Source: Bacteroidota bacterium
Lineage (GTDB): Bacteria > Bacteroidota > Bacteroidia > J057 > JADKCL01
Direction of reading: 5' to 3'
DNA length: 64,000 bases
NCBI GenBank assembly: GCA_016718825.1
Contig: JADKCL010000022.1
Span: 1-64,000, forward strand
Each line of letters starts with the position of its first letter. Positions within the stretch are counted from its first letter, which is position 1. Position numbers and translations under genes: made by a program. This document shows positions 46,359 through 55,962 of the stretch, one piece after another. The notes below the pieces were generated by a model. It saw only the letters and a program-made list of their open reading frames with translations, was not told where the DNA came from and ran no database searches.

Positions 46359-49300
46359 GGGGTTGCCTCAGCAGTCAACGTTTGTGTACAGGTAGCGCTA
46401 TTGCCGTAGATGTCAGTCGCACGGTAGGTGCGAATCACGACGCGAGCATTTCCAGCACAGCCAGTACCGGTTGCAACGTCGCCTACGTGGACGATGCCAG
46501 CAACACCACAGTTGTCAGAAGCGCCAACTGCACCAGTGTTTGCAGCAGGAATTGCAGCAACACAAGAAACAGTTACGTTCGCTGGGCAAGTGATCGATGG
46601 AGCTTCGGTATCGTTTACCGTCACAGTGAAGCTACAAGCGGCAGTATTGCCAGCTGCATCGGTTGCGACAAAGCCGTTGGAAGTTGTTCCACAGCGAGCG
46701 GGCGGAGGGGGGTGCTGCGCGTTGTCGAGAAGGCGTAGCTGACGGCAGCGCCGCACGTTGTCATTGCTTACGTCACGTTGGCGGGCAGTGCACGGGCTTG
46801 GTTCGTTTGCACGTGAAGCCGCTGCAGTGTTGCCAGATGCATCCGTTGCGACAAAGCTGTTGGTGGTGGTACCGACAGGGAAGACAGAACCGGAAGCGAG
46901 GCCGGCGCCTTGGGCGACGGAGCTGCCTGCGCAGTTGTCAGAAGAAGAAACGGCGTAGCTGACGGCAGCGCCGCAAACACCGTTGTCATTGCTCACGTTC
47001 ACGTTGGCTGGGCAAGTGATCGAAGGAGCTTCGGTATCGTTTACCGTCACAGTGAAGCTACAAGCTGCAGTGTTGCCAGCTGCATCCGTTGCGACAAAGC
47101 CGTTGGTGGTGGTACCGACAGGGAAGACAGAACCCGAAGCGAGGCCGGAGCCTTGAGCGACGGAGCTGCCTGCGCAGTTGTCAGAAGAAGAGACAGCGTA
47201 GCTGACGGCAGCGCCGCAAACACCGTTGTCATTGCTTACAGTCACGTTGGCTGGGCAAGTGATCGAAGGAGCTTCGGTATCGTTTACCGTCACCGTGAAG
47301 CTACAAGCTGCAGTGTTGCCAGCTGCGTCCGTTGCGACAAAGCCGTTGGTGGTGGTACCGACAGGGAAGACAGAACCCGAGGCAAGACCGGAGCCTTGAG
47401 CGACGGAGCTGCCTGCGCAGTTGTCAGAAGAAGAGACAGCGTAGCTGACGGCAGCGCCGCAAACACCGTTGTCATTGCTCACGTTCACGTTGGCTGGGCA
47501 AGTGACCACAGGAGCTTCGGTATCATTTACCGTGACAGTGAAGCTGCAAGCAGCAGTGTTGCCAGCTGCGTCAGTAGCTACGAATGTGTTGGTGGTGGTA
47601 CCGACAGGGAAGACAGAACCCGAGGCGAGGCCGGAGCCTTGAGCGACAGAGCTGCCTGCACAGTTATCAGAAGAAGATACAGCATAGTTCACGGCAGCGC
47701 CGCAAACACCGTTGTCGTTGCTCACAGTCAAGTTGGCCGAGCAAGTGATCGAAGGTGCCTCAGTATCGTTTACTGTCACGGTGAAGCTGCAAGTCGCTGC
47801 GTTGCCAGAGGCATCGGTTGCAGTTGCAGTCACAGAAGAGGTACCTACTGCGAACACGCTTCCTGAAGCAGGGCTCAGGGCAACCGTTACACCAGGGCAA
47901 TTGTCGCTTGCTGTTGCGGAATAACCCACAGCAGCGCTGCACTGACCGAGGTCATTGCTCACGGTGATATTCGAAGGGCAAGTCACAACAGGAGTTTCCG
48001 TATCCAACACGGTGACGACAAATGAGCAAGAGGTAGTGTTACCGGATGCGTCGGTTGCCACAAAAGTATTGGTGGTCACACCAACTGGGAAAGTGCTTCC
48101 TGAAGAGAGACCTGCAGTCTGCGCAACGGTTACAATGCCGCAATTGTCATTGGCACCGTTTTCGTACTCATACATCGCACCGCAGACACCATTGTCGGTA
48201 GGCAGTGTGACATCATTCGCAAAAGAGGCCGAATTCAAGCTTCTGCTGCCATTGGCACGGGAAATCAAGCCGCCTGCATCGCCGCAGCTAAGATTTGGAG
48301 CCTCAGTGTCAGTGACAGTCACGGTGAAGCTACATGAGGCAGCGTTGCCAGCAGCATCAACGGCACGGAAAGTAACCGTAGTCGTTCCCACTGCGAAGGC
48401 ACTGCCAGATGCTGCGCCAGCAATTTGGGTTACGCTTACGCCTGGGCAATTGTCAGATCCGCTTGCTGTAAACGATGCAACTGCAGCGCAAAGACCTGCG
48501 TCATTGGCGAGGTTGATATTCGCAGGACAAGTGACCGAAGGAGCTTCAGCATCTGTCACATTCACTGTAAAGGAGCAAGCTGCAGTGTTACCTGCGGCAT
48601 CGGTTGCACCAAAAGATACAGTGCTGGATCCTACTGGAAAAAGACTACCTGATGCAGCGCCACCGGTTTGGGCGACAGATACACCTGGGCAATTGTCAGC
48701 GCCAGTTGCAGCAAAAGACACTGCTGCGCCGCACTGACCGGGATCATTGCTGACCGAAATATTAGCAGGGCAAACCACGGAAGGTGCTTCAGTATCGTTC
48801 ACCGTAACGGTAAATGAGCAAGCGGCTGTGTTGCCAGAGCCGTCAACAGCTGTAAAGCTTACCGTGGAAGTTCCAATACCGAAAACGGATCCGCTTGCGC
48901 CACCGGAGGTTTGCACCACGCTGGCCGAACCACAATCATCCGTTGCGGAGGCACCATTGAAGGAGACCGTTGCGCCACATACACCACTTGCATTTCCAAC
49001 AGTAATGTTGGCTGGGCAGGTGATGGTAGGAGGTGTCAAGTCAGCTGCACGCAAAACAGTGGCGCTTCCACTGGCTGGGCAACCGTTTGCATCCAATACC
49101 GAGAAGGTGTGAATGCCTTGGCTCAACCCGGTGAATGTATTCGAAGGGCCAAATGAACCGCCATCAACACTGTATTGGTAAGGGGCTGCTCCACCGGTGA
49201 CACTCACAGTGAGGGTACCGTTGTTCTGACTGCATGAAGCAGGTGTGGTGGTGCCTGTTGTCACCAATGAGCTTCCGTTTGTACCTACAACGACAGTTGC

Positions 49301-50698
49301 ATTGGCGACGCAAGAATTGCCGTCGACGACCAACACGTTATAGGTACCAGCTGCCAAACCTGAAATCGACTGGCTGAACGAAGAATAACCGCTTGGGCCA
49401 GTCCAAGAGTAGCTGATCGGCGCCGTGCCATTGGCCACGGACACAGTGGCGGAACCGTTGCTTGCTCCGCAAGTTGCAGGTGTTCCAGATCCCGTTGCAG
49501 TCATGTTGCAAGGAATCGGAACTGTGATGTTAAAGGTATAGGTACCGGTTGCCACAGATGGGCAGCCGTTGTCTTGCGCATTGATGGTCACAGAATATGT
49601 GTTACCAGCATTTGCAAGTGTAGGCGTAAAGCAGAATGTGCCGGTAGCAGAACCTGCGACACTAGAGTTGACCACAAATGTTGCGGGGGGGATGATACCG
49701 CTTGTTGCGGTCAAAGTGATCATGTTGTTGTTGGCATCGGTTGCGGAAACCGGAGTGCAGTACAACTGACCCACAGGAACCACGACGTTGGCAATCGGAG
49801 CAACAACCGGAGCAGCGTTGCTGCAATTCAAGATACGAACCTGAATGTCACGTACAACGGAGCCGATGACAACACCATTCCGGTATTCATCAGCCCTGAC
49901 GCAAATGACAGCCACTTGGTTTACCACAGTCGGGGTAAAGCTCAAGGTTCCAGTGTTGGGGTTGATGGAAACGCCAGTGCTGGAGTTCAATGGGTTGAGA
50001 CCACTGAATCCAGGTGCATAAGTGACCGGGTCAGAAGCGTTCAAGTCGTAGCAAGACTGAATCGAATAAACGATTGCATCGCCATCCGGATCAAAACCGT
50101 TGGGGCTCAAAGTTGCAGCCTGGTTGGCGCAGAACACACCAAATGGCCTGTTCAAGAACCTTGGGCTGCTATTTTGGATACCCGTGCGGAAGTTGGAGTA
50201 AATGTAGAGTTGCTGACTACCTGCGTTGGTCACAGTCGTGATCGCTGCATTGCGGCAGCAAAGTTGATTTGCATCTACCCTGTAGTTGGTATTGGGAGCG
50301 AGGTTGGAAACAACACCAATATAGATGTGCTCCTCAATTCCAAATGCGCCTGAAGCACTTGCACAACGGCTCAATTGGCCTGGGCAAAGCGGTGTGATGT
50401 CGATCAAACTCGAACGGGTCAGCGTCACGCCTGACACTGGAATGGCAGGTGTAAGGTTCACCAAAGTGGTTGTGCCGAGTGTGATACCGGCACAGTCACG
50501 ATAAACCTTTTGGGTGAAGCGGTAGTTTTCGCCGCCGAGCCAGTCGACGATGATATCTGTTCCTGCATAGTGGGACGCTTGCACGCCCCCGGTAGTTCCA
50601 ATCAACAGCAACGCGAACGCCCATAGGGTGGCCCGCATTCTGCCCCTCAAACTGCGCGATGTTCGCGCATCTGAGGTTTTACATCGTGTACTTTTCAT
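46181..50698 (-). CDS. surface protein B, main part, HYR-repeat protein
   Basis: 1,505 residues from the ATG at 50698 (MKSTRCKTSDARTSRSLRG); signal region MRATLWAFALLLIGTTGGVQA. N-terminal domain SHYAGTDIIVDWLGGENYRF ... ADEYRNG (shared with A, C and the cargo at 3731), an Ig-like domain, SprB repeats, then about eleven HYR units. Five neighbouring units are almost identical (243-bp period); one is garbled (46680-46860). The last about 60 residues of this frame are out-of-frame after the shift at about 46363. HYR modules are Ig-like and common in adhesins. Probably a cell-surface adhesin. Confidence 0.87.
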   Translation of the reverse strand: MKSTRCKTSDARTSRSLRGRMRATLWAFALLLIGTTGGVQASHYAGTDIIVDWLGGENYRFTQKVYRDCAGITLGTTTLVNLTPAIPVSGVTLTRSSLIDITPLCPGQLSRCASASGAFGIEEHIYIGVVSNLAPNTNYRVDANQLCCRNAAITTVTNAGSQQLYIYSNFRTGIQNSSPRFLNRPFGVFCANQAATLSPNGFDPDGDAIVYSIQSCYDLNASDPVTYAPGFSGLNPLNSSTGVSINPNTGTLSFTPTVVNQVAVICVRADEYRNGVVIGSVVRDIQVRILNCSNAAPVVAPIANVVVPVGQLYCTPVSATDANNNMITLTATSGIIPPATFVVNSSVAGSATGTFCFTPTLANAGNTYSVTINAQDNGCPSVATGTYTFNITVPIPCNMTATGSGTPATCGASNGSATVSVANGTAPISYSWTGPSGYSSFSQSISGLAAGTYNVLVVDGNSCVANATVVVGTNGSSLVTTGTTTPASCSQNNGTLTVSVTGGAAPYQYSVDGGSFGPSNTFTGLSQGIHTFSVLDANGCPASGSATVLRAADLTPPTITCPANITVGNASGVCGATVSFNGASATDDCGSASVVQTSGGASGSVFGIGTSTVSFTAVDGSGNTAACSFTVTVNDTEAPSVVCPANISVSNDPGQCGAAVSFAATGADNCPGVSVAQTGGAASGSLFPVGSSTVSFGATDAAGNTAACSFTVNVTDAEAPSVTCPANINLANDAGLCAAVASFTASGSDNCPGVSVTQIAGAASGSAFAVGTTTVTFRAVDAAGNAASCSFTVTVTDTEAPNLSCGDAGGLISRANGSRSLNSASFANDVTLPTDNGVCGAMYEYENGANDNCGIVTVAQTAGLSSGSTFPVGVTTNTFVATDASGNTTSCSFVVTVLDTETPVVTCPSNITVSNDLGQCSAAVGYSATASDNCPGVTVALSPASGSVFAVGTSSVTATATDASGNAATCSFTVTVNDTEAPSITCSANLTVSNDNGVCGAAVNYAVSSSDNCAGSSVAQGSGLASGSVFPVGTTTNTFVATDAAGNTAACSFTVTVNDTEAPVVTCPANVNVSNDNGVCGAAVSYAVSSSDNCAGSSVAQGSGLASGSVFPVGTTTNGFVATDAAGNTAACSFTVTVNDTEAPSITCPANVTVSNDNGVCGAAVSYAVSSSDNCAGSSVAQGSGLASGSVFPVGTTTNGFVATDAAGNTAACSFTVTVNDTEAPSITCPANVNVSNDNGVCGAAVSYAVSSSDNCAGSSVAQGAGLASGSVFPVGTTTNSFVATDASGNTAAASRANEPSPCTARQRDVSNDNVRRCRQLRLLDNAQHPPPPARCGTTSNGFVATDAAGNTAACSFTVTVNDTEAPSITCPANVTVSCVAAIPAANTGAVGASDNCGVAGIVHVGDVATGTGCAGNARVVIRTYRATDIYGNSATCTQTLTAEATPWSLLLATMSSCSQLMLTPHALRSASPALADVLLTLMLGAMVLRLQARAFAQRFLPRTT
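46611..47775 (-). repeat. 243-bp tandem repeat array inside protein B
   Basis: The phrase TCGTTTACCGTC recurs at 46611, 47037, 47280, 47523 and 47766. Three intervals are exactly 243 bp (81 codons, one HYR unit); 46611 to 47037 is 426, i.e. two units short by 60 bp. The array codes for near-identical HYR domains. Confidence 0.92.
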
Positions 50699-51075
50699 TG
50701 CAAACATTATAAGTTTCAGTAAAGTTGAAGAAGTTGACAATCAGAAAACTAATGCGACCAATGTTCCTGCTATCTTTTGCCCTGTGATCGCCCATCTGCA
50801 CACATTCACGTACTAGAATATGTAAGAACAAGACGAGCAAATACAGTTTTCCGGATAGAAAGAACTCTAGACACGCCCTAAAAGTAGACTATTCCAGCAA
50901 ACAAAGCAAGTACGATTTGCAATGCGATTGTTCATTTTTCCGCGATTCAACCACTGACAAATACCCATTCCAAGCCACAAAACCTGTCAATTATCACAAA
51001 ATCAGGCACCTAGAGGACCTCAAAGTGCACTTGTCAAGAAAACATATAAAGTAAGAATTCATGCAAAAACAACAA
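50699..51075. other. intergenic region between giant genes B and C
   Basis: About 375 bp, AT-rich. No ORF, tRNA or recognisable repeat; presumably holds the promoter of protein B. I see nothing else in it. Confidence 0.6.
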
Positions 51076-51105
51076 AAAGGGCCACCCTTTACAGAGTGGC
51101 CCTTT
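51076..51105 (-). terminator. rho-independent terminator of protein C
   Basis: AAAGGGCCAC (51076-51085) and GTGGCCCTTT (51096-51105) form a perfect 10-bp stem, followed on the minus strand by TTGTTGTTTTTG. It lies 21 bp past the stop at 51126. Confidence 0.88.
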
Positions 51106-51125
51106 CAACCTATTAGAAGGTAAGA

Positions 51126-54065
51126 TTATTGCTTCACAATGCGCTCGACGATACGCTGATCACCGTTCTCTACGACAATCATGTAAACGCCAGCTGCAAA
51201 ACGAGACAAATCGATTTTGGCTTTTCCTGCTCCCATGGCAACATTGACATCCGTTGCAAGGAGTTGCTTGCCGTAGACGTCGGTCACCTTCAAGCTGTAG
51301 CTGCCTTCGTCGCCGCAGTTGTAGCAGGCAACGTCAACATTTACAAGACCAGAGGTCGGACTTGGGAAGACATTTACATTGATGGATGAGCCACCGGCCT
51401 GAACCATGTCGGAACCACCATTTTTGTTTGCACCGCAAACCGTAGTAGCAGTACAGTTACGGGATGTCAAGCTACCACAAGCGCCCAAGTAGTCGCCACC
51501 GTGACCGATGGTGAAGTGCTGGGTTGCAGCAGGAATTGGCAAACACTTCGTCATACCATTGTTGGCATTTCCAGGAGGAAAGTGGCAGATGGCAATGTGC
51601 TGCATAGCATTCAAGCTATTGCTTGTACCATTACCGCCCTGACCTGTTCCGCCTTGGCCGTTGTTGGTGCCGCCGCTGCATGTGATATCAATGGCGCAAA
51701 CAGTCACGCTGCATGTTGCAGTACAACCTTGGGCATCGGTAACCGTCACGGTATAAGTGGTGCTTGCTGTCGGGCAAACCGAGATGCTGCTGGACTGACC
51801 GCCATTGCACCATGTGTACCTGTAAGGTCCGCAACCACCGGCAGCGCTGGCGCTGATCGTGGTGCAAGATGAGTCTTGCCATGCTGGAATGACAAACGCA
51901 GTGCCACTGCATGTTGCAACCAGCGGAGTTGCCTCGGCAGTCAACAACTGTGTGCAGCTGGATGAATTGTGATATTGGTCCTCGACCGTGTAGGTACGGG
52001 AAACGACCATTGCAGAACCGTTGCAACCGGATCCGGTGCTGGTTTCACTTACGGTCACCCCAATTCCGCCACAGTTGTCACCAACTGATACGGAGCCAAG
52101 GTCGGATGCAGGAATATCAGCAACACAATTTACCGTGACGTTTGCAGGGCATGTGATCGATGGCGCCTCATTGTCCGTAACCACAATCGTAAAGCTGCAG
52201 GAAGAGGTATTGCCATAGGCATCAGCTGCAGTGAAGGTTACCACGTGAGAACCAACTGCCAAGCAGGTACCGCTTGCACTACCACCTGTTTGCGATACGG
52301 TAGCAGATCCACAATTGTCAGTGGCAGTGGCAGCTGCAAAGGTTGCAGTTCCACAGCATGCACCCGGGTTGGTAGCCACGCTCATGTTGGCTTGGCAATG
52401 AATCACAGGAGGTGTCAAGTCGCGGGCCTCACCTACCAATGCACTTCCGGTTGCAGGGCAGCCGTTGGCATCGGTAACATCAAACGTGTGCGTTCCGACA
52501 GCCAAACCTGAGAAGGTTGCAGAGGAGCCAAACGCGCCACCATCCACACTGTAGAGATAAGGTGCAGTTCCACCGGTCACACTTACAGTCAAGGTTCCGT
52601 TGGTCTGACCGCAATTGGCAGGAGTGGTCGTTCCAGATGCGACCAAGCTGCTGCCGTTGGAGCCAACAACCACGGTTGCATTGGCGACACAGGAGTTGCC
52701 ATCAACAACCAGCACATTGTATGTGCCAGCTGCAAGACCTGAATTGGACGCATTGAAGGAAGTATAACCACTTGGGCCAGTCCAAGAGTAGGTAATCGGG
52801 GCAGTACCGTTGGTCACGTTGACTGTGGCGGTACCCGTATTGCCACCACATGATGTTGGCGTGCCCGAAGCCGTTGCCGTCATGTTACATGGAAGCGGAA
52901 CAGTGATATTGAAGGTCATCACGCCTGTTGCAGGTGATGGACAGGCATTGTCTACCGCATTGATGGTGACCGTGTAGGTATTGCCTACGTGGCTCAAGTT
53001 TGGCGTGAAGCAGAAGGTACCTGCTGCATTTCCTGGAGATGTCGAGTTTACAACAAATGTTGCCGGAGGAATGATACCACTCACAGCAGAAAGCGTGATG
53101 TTGTTGTTGTTGATATCTGTTGCAGTGATTGGTGTGCAGTAGTTCTGACCTACGTTTACCACCACGTTGGCAACAGGGGCGATCACCGGTGCTGCATTGC
53201 TGCAGTTGAGGATGTTGATCTGCATGTCACGTACGATAGAGCCAATCAATGTACCGTTGCGGTATTCATCGGCGCGCAAACAGATAATGGCAACCTGACC
53301 AGCCACGCTAGGGGTGAAAGTCAAAGCACCCGTGTTTGGGTTGAGCACGATAGGTGTGCTGGAGTTAAGCGGATTGACCGGGTTGAAACCAGGGTTGTAA
53401 GTAACCGACTGATTGAATCCCTGATAACAAGTCTGCAACGAATAAAGGATGGCATCGCCATCCGGATCAAAGCCGTTGGGGCTGAAAGTTGCAGGCTGAT
53501 TGGCACAGAATGTACCGACAGGCCTGTTCAGGAACCTTGGCGAGCTGTTGTTGATACCCGTGCGGAAGTTCGCATAGATAAACATCAGCTGATTGGCTGC
53601 ACCGGTCGTAATGGCACCGTTGCGGGCACTATTGGAAATCTGGATACGATAATCCGAATTGGCGACCAACGCAGGGGTATTGGCACGATAGATGTGCTCC
53701 TCCAAACCGAAGGTCGAGCCGCTTGGGCAAGACGATACCTGTCCAGGGCAGAGCGGTGTGATATCGGTGATAGAAATGCGTGGAAGACCCAGTCCGCCAA
53801 CATTGACGTTGTTGCGAAACAAGGTGGTTGACATCGTGGATGCCAATGAAATGCCCCGGCAATCGCGGTAGACATTCTTCGTGATGCGATAGGTGTCGCC
53901 CGACAACCAATCGATCTTAAATTCTGCGCCCGCAAAGTGGGAGGCCTGAAGGCTTCCCGAGGTGCCGATCACCAGCAAAGCAAAGGCCCACATGAAAGAC
54001 CTCACTCTGTTGCCAAGACATCGTGGTGTCCCTGGCCCTGTCAATTGTGTCAAAGTGCTTTTCAT
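51126..54065 (-). CDS. surface protein C, HYR/SprB-repeat protein (intact)
   Basis: 979 residues from the ATG at 54065; signal region RSFMWAFALLVIGTSGSLQA follows a basic leader (GTPRCLGNRVR). Same plan as A and B but short: N-terminal domain (SHFAGAEFKIDWLSGDTYRI ... ADEYRNG), Ig-like domain, SprB repeats, two HYR units, an SprB-like repeat, the Cys/His module (ICHFPPGN ... HGGDYLGACGS, 51440-51620), and a sorting domain with CxxC (DVACYNCGDEG) ending RIVERIVKQ. It is the best template for repairing A and B. T9SS export is expected; partner unknown. Confidence 0.92.
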   Translation of the reverse strand: MKSTLTQLTGPGTPRCLGNRVRSFMWAFALLVIGTSGSLQASHFAGAEFKIDWLSGDTYRITKNVYRDCRGISLASTMSTTLFRNNVNVGGLGLPRISITDITPLCPGQVSSCPSGSTFGLEEHIYRANTPALVANSDYRIQISNSARNGAITTGAANQLMFIYANFRTGINNSSPRFLNRPVGTFCANQPATFSPNGFDPDGDAILYSLQTCYQGFNQSVTYNPGFNPVNPLNSSTPIVLNPNTGALTFTPSVAGQVAIICLRADEYRNGTLIGSIVRDMQINILNCSNAAPVIAPVANVVVNVGQNYCTPITATDINNNNITLSAVSGIIPPATFVVNSTSPGNAAGTFCFTPNLSHVGNTYTVTINAVDNACPSPATGVMTFNITVPLPCNMTATASGTPTSCGGNTGTATVNVTNGTAPITYSWTGPSGYTSFNASNSGLAAGTYNVLVVDGNSCVANATVVVGSNGSSLVASGTTTPANCGQTNGTLTVSVTGGTAPYLYSVDGGAFGSSATFSGLAVGTHTFDVTDANGCPATGSALVGEARDLTPPVIHCQANMSVATNPGACCGTATFAAATATDNCGSATVSQTGGSASGTCLAVGSHVVTFTAADAYGNTSSCSFTIVVTDNEAPSITCPANVTVNCVADIPASDLGSVSVGDNCGGIGVTVSETSTGSGCNGSAMVVSRTYTVEDQYHNSSSCTQLLTAEATPLVATCSGTAFVIPAWQDSSCTTISASAAGGCGPYRYTWCNGGQSSSISVCPTASTTYTVTVTDAQGCTATCSVTVCAIDITCSGGTNNGQGGTGQGGNGTSNSLNAMQHIAICHFPPGNANNGMTKCLPIPAATQHFTIGHGGDYLGACGSLTSRNCTATTVCGANKNGGSDMVQAGGSSINVNVFPSPTSGLVNVDVACYNCGDEGSYSLKVTDVYGKQLLATDVNVAMGAGKAKIDLSRFAAGVYMIVVENGDQRIVERIVKQ

Positions 54066-54714
54066 GCTGTCTAAAATTAATTGTTGAACTGAACACACTT
54101 AATGAATGTAACAATATGCCAGTGGATGATCGACAAAACTTCAATTCCCAAACCTACATCCTCAATAGAATTCAATCAACAAAGGAAGCAAGCAGCAAAA
54201 CATCAATTATAAAATCTTACCATCTACAAGGCAACTGTGAAAGTAATTCATGTTTCCGAAGATTCCAAATTCGGAGAAGCGCCTTTTGCAAAATTTTGAC
54301 TACAGCCGAAAATTCTTCCGATCACAACGTCGCCCTGATTTGAAGCAAACCCAGCCAAAAAAGACAAAAAAAGCCCATATTTCATGCATTTTTATCCTCA
54401 ACGACCTTCACACCGAAAAAAAATCCCCAAGAGAACCCATGTCCGACCATCCGAATTTCCAGAAATGCAGGCTTGGCGGATAAAGACTTCCGGGCTGCAG
54501 ATTCGCAGACATTCTCAAGGCTTTCTTACACACTTAATACAAACACATTCCGCAATCTCCGGCACACAAAATTGCCCACAAGAGGAAGCGGCTGTCCCGA
54601 GGGCTCCTCCACCTTCAAAAGTCAAATCCAAGAAAACATGTAAGATTTTACGCTAACAACACCGGAAACCATCCGGCGCAACCGGAGCATTCCCGATTAC
54701 CCACAAAGCCCTGA
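54066..54714. other. intergenic region, no gene seen
   Basis: About 650 bp, AT-rich near protein C and mixed further on. The short ORFs here have no family-like sequence or start context. No tRNA or hairpin with T-tract recognised. Confidence 0.6.
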
Positions 54715-55962
54715 TCAAGACGCTTGAATGACCCTCAGCGCAAATACCAAGGCAGCGTAGGCAGCGATTTCGATGTTTACCTTCCGGTCTTTCATCAAGC
54801 GAATGTGCAGGGTTTGAGTGCCATTCGGCCCCGCGAATCCGATCCAGGCTTGAGGTTGTTGATCGGCAGGGGCATCCTTTGCAGCCTCTGCAATGCCTGT
54901 GATGGAGATGGCAAAATCTGCCCCGAGCGCATTCCTGACGCCGTCAGCCATTTCCCGAGCCACTTCTGCCGAAACAATCCCATTCGTAGAAATTGTTTCA
55001 GCAGAGACACCGAGCATTGCCACCTTTACCTCAGGCATGTAAGCGACAACTCCGCCCTTGAATACCGCCGAAATGCCACTGTGCTTCACCAGTTTCGCTG
55101 CAATCTCACCGCCGGTGCAGGACTCGGCCGTTGCAAAAGAGCGATGATTGGCGATCAACCATTCTGCAAGCAATTGATCGGGTTGTTTGTCTTCCAGCGA
55201 ATAGACATATTGGGAAAACAAGGCCGCTACCTGCGCCTGAGCGGAAAGCAGGATGGCATTCAACACATCTTCCTCCTCAGGCTGTCCTTGCAGTTTCAGT
55301 TCGATTTTGGTTCCGTCGTAGCTCGGCAGATAGGCGATGGCGATATGCGGATCCAATTGGTCTTCAATTGCTTCCATTTTTTCTGCCATGCGGCTCTCGG
55401 GGATGCCTGCAGTCCGCACCACCTTTGAAATTTGCCGCGCGACCGGGTAGCGCGCCTGCAACCATGGGATGACGCGCTCCCGCAAGAGCCATTTCATCTC
55501 AAAAGGCACACCGGGCATCGAAATCAATGCCCTCCCTCCTCTTGTAAATGCCATTCCAGGTGCGGTGCCCATTTCATTTTCCAACACTTCGCAGCTCGAC
55601 GGCACAAAGGCTTGCTGCCGGTTATGCTCCAACAGGGGCCGTTCCATTCGTTTCAAAAAGCCCTCGATACGGTGCAAGGTTGGTTCATGGCAGACCATTT
55701 CACCGCCAAAAAGCTCCAACAACACCTTTTTGGTAATGTCATCCTTGGTGGGCCCCAAACCTCCCGTCACCAAAACCACATCATGATCATCCAGCAATCC
55801 CACCATCGCCGCGGTGATCACCGGACCGTCATCATGAATGACAAGTGTGGCATCGACCGCATAACCGGCATTGAGCAGGGCTTCACCCATGTAGGCAGCG
55901 TTCGTGTTGACCGTGCGCCCACGCAGGAGTTCGGTGCCGATGTTGAGGAGTGCGATTTTCAT
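54715..55962 (-). CDS. cinA: CinA family protein (competence/damage-inducible, PncC-type C-terminus)
   Basis: 415 residues, usual length. The N-terminal molybdopterin-binding-like (COG1058) domain has IGTELLRGRTVNTNAAYMGE and LVTGGLGPTKDDITK. The C-terminal nicotinamide-nucleotide amidase (PncC) domain has TAESCTGGEIAAKLVK, GGVVAYMPEVKV and GIVSAEVAREMADGVR. The following TGIAGPGGG loop is changed to TGIAEAAKDAPADQQ, so amidase activity is uncertain. Family role: pyridine nucleotide salvage. Single gene on the minus strand. Confidence 0.93.
   Translation of the reverse strand: MKIALLNIGTELLRGRTVNTNAAYMGEALLNAGYAVDATLVIHDDGPVITAAMVGLLDDHDVVLVTGGLGPTKDDITKKVLLELFGGEMVCHEPTLHRIEGFLKRMERPLLEHNRQQAFVPSSCEVLENEMGTAPGMAFTRGGRALISMPGVPFEMKWLLRERVIPWLQARYPVARQISKVVRTAGIPESRMAEKMEAIEDQLDPHIAIAYLPSYDGTKIELKLQGQPEEEDVLNAILLSAQAQVAALFSQYVYSLEDKQPDQLLAEWLIANHRSFATAESCTGGEIAAKLVKHSGISAVFKGGVVAYMPEVKVAMLGVSAETISTNGIVSAEVAREMADGVRNALGADFAISITGIAEAAKDAPADQQPQAWIGFAGPNGTQTLHIRLMKDRKVNIEIAAYAALVFALRVIQAS

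Noticed and set aside
46611..47775. CRISPR-like or satellite repeat
   Set aside because: The 243-bp period is 81 codons and codes for HYR domains in frame; no spacers.
46910..47866. 318-residue plus-strand frame with repeated RRRDSVADGSAANTV
   Set aside because: Antisense shadow of the 243-bp HYR repeats; periodicity comes from the minus-strand gene.
54066..54714. Short plus-strand frames (up to 106 residues) in the gap after protein C
   Set aside because: No start context, no family-like residues, low complexity; treated as non-coding.
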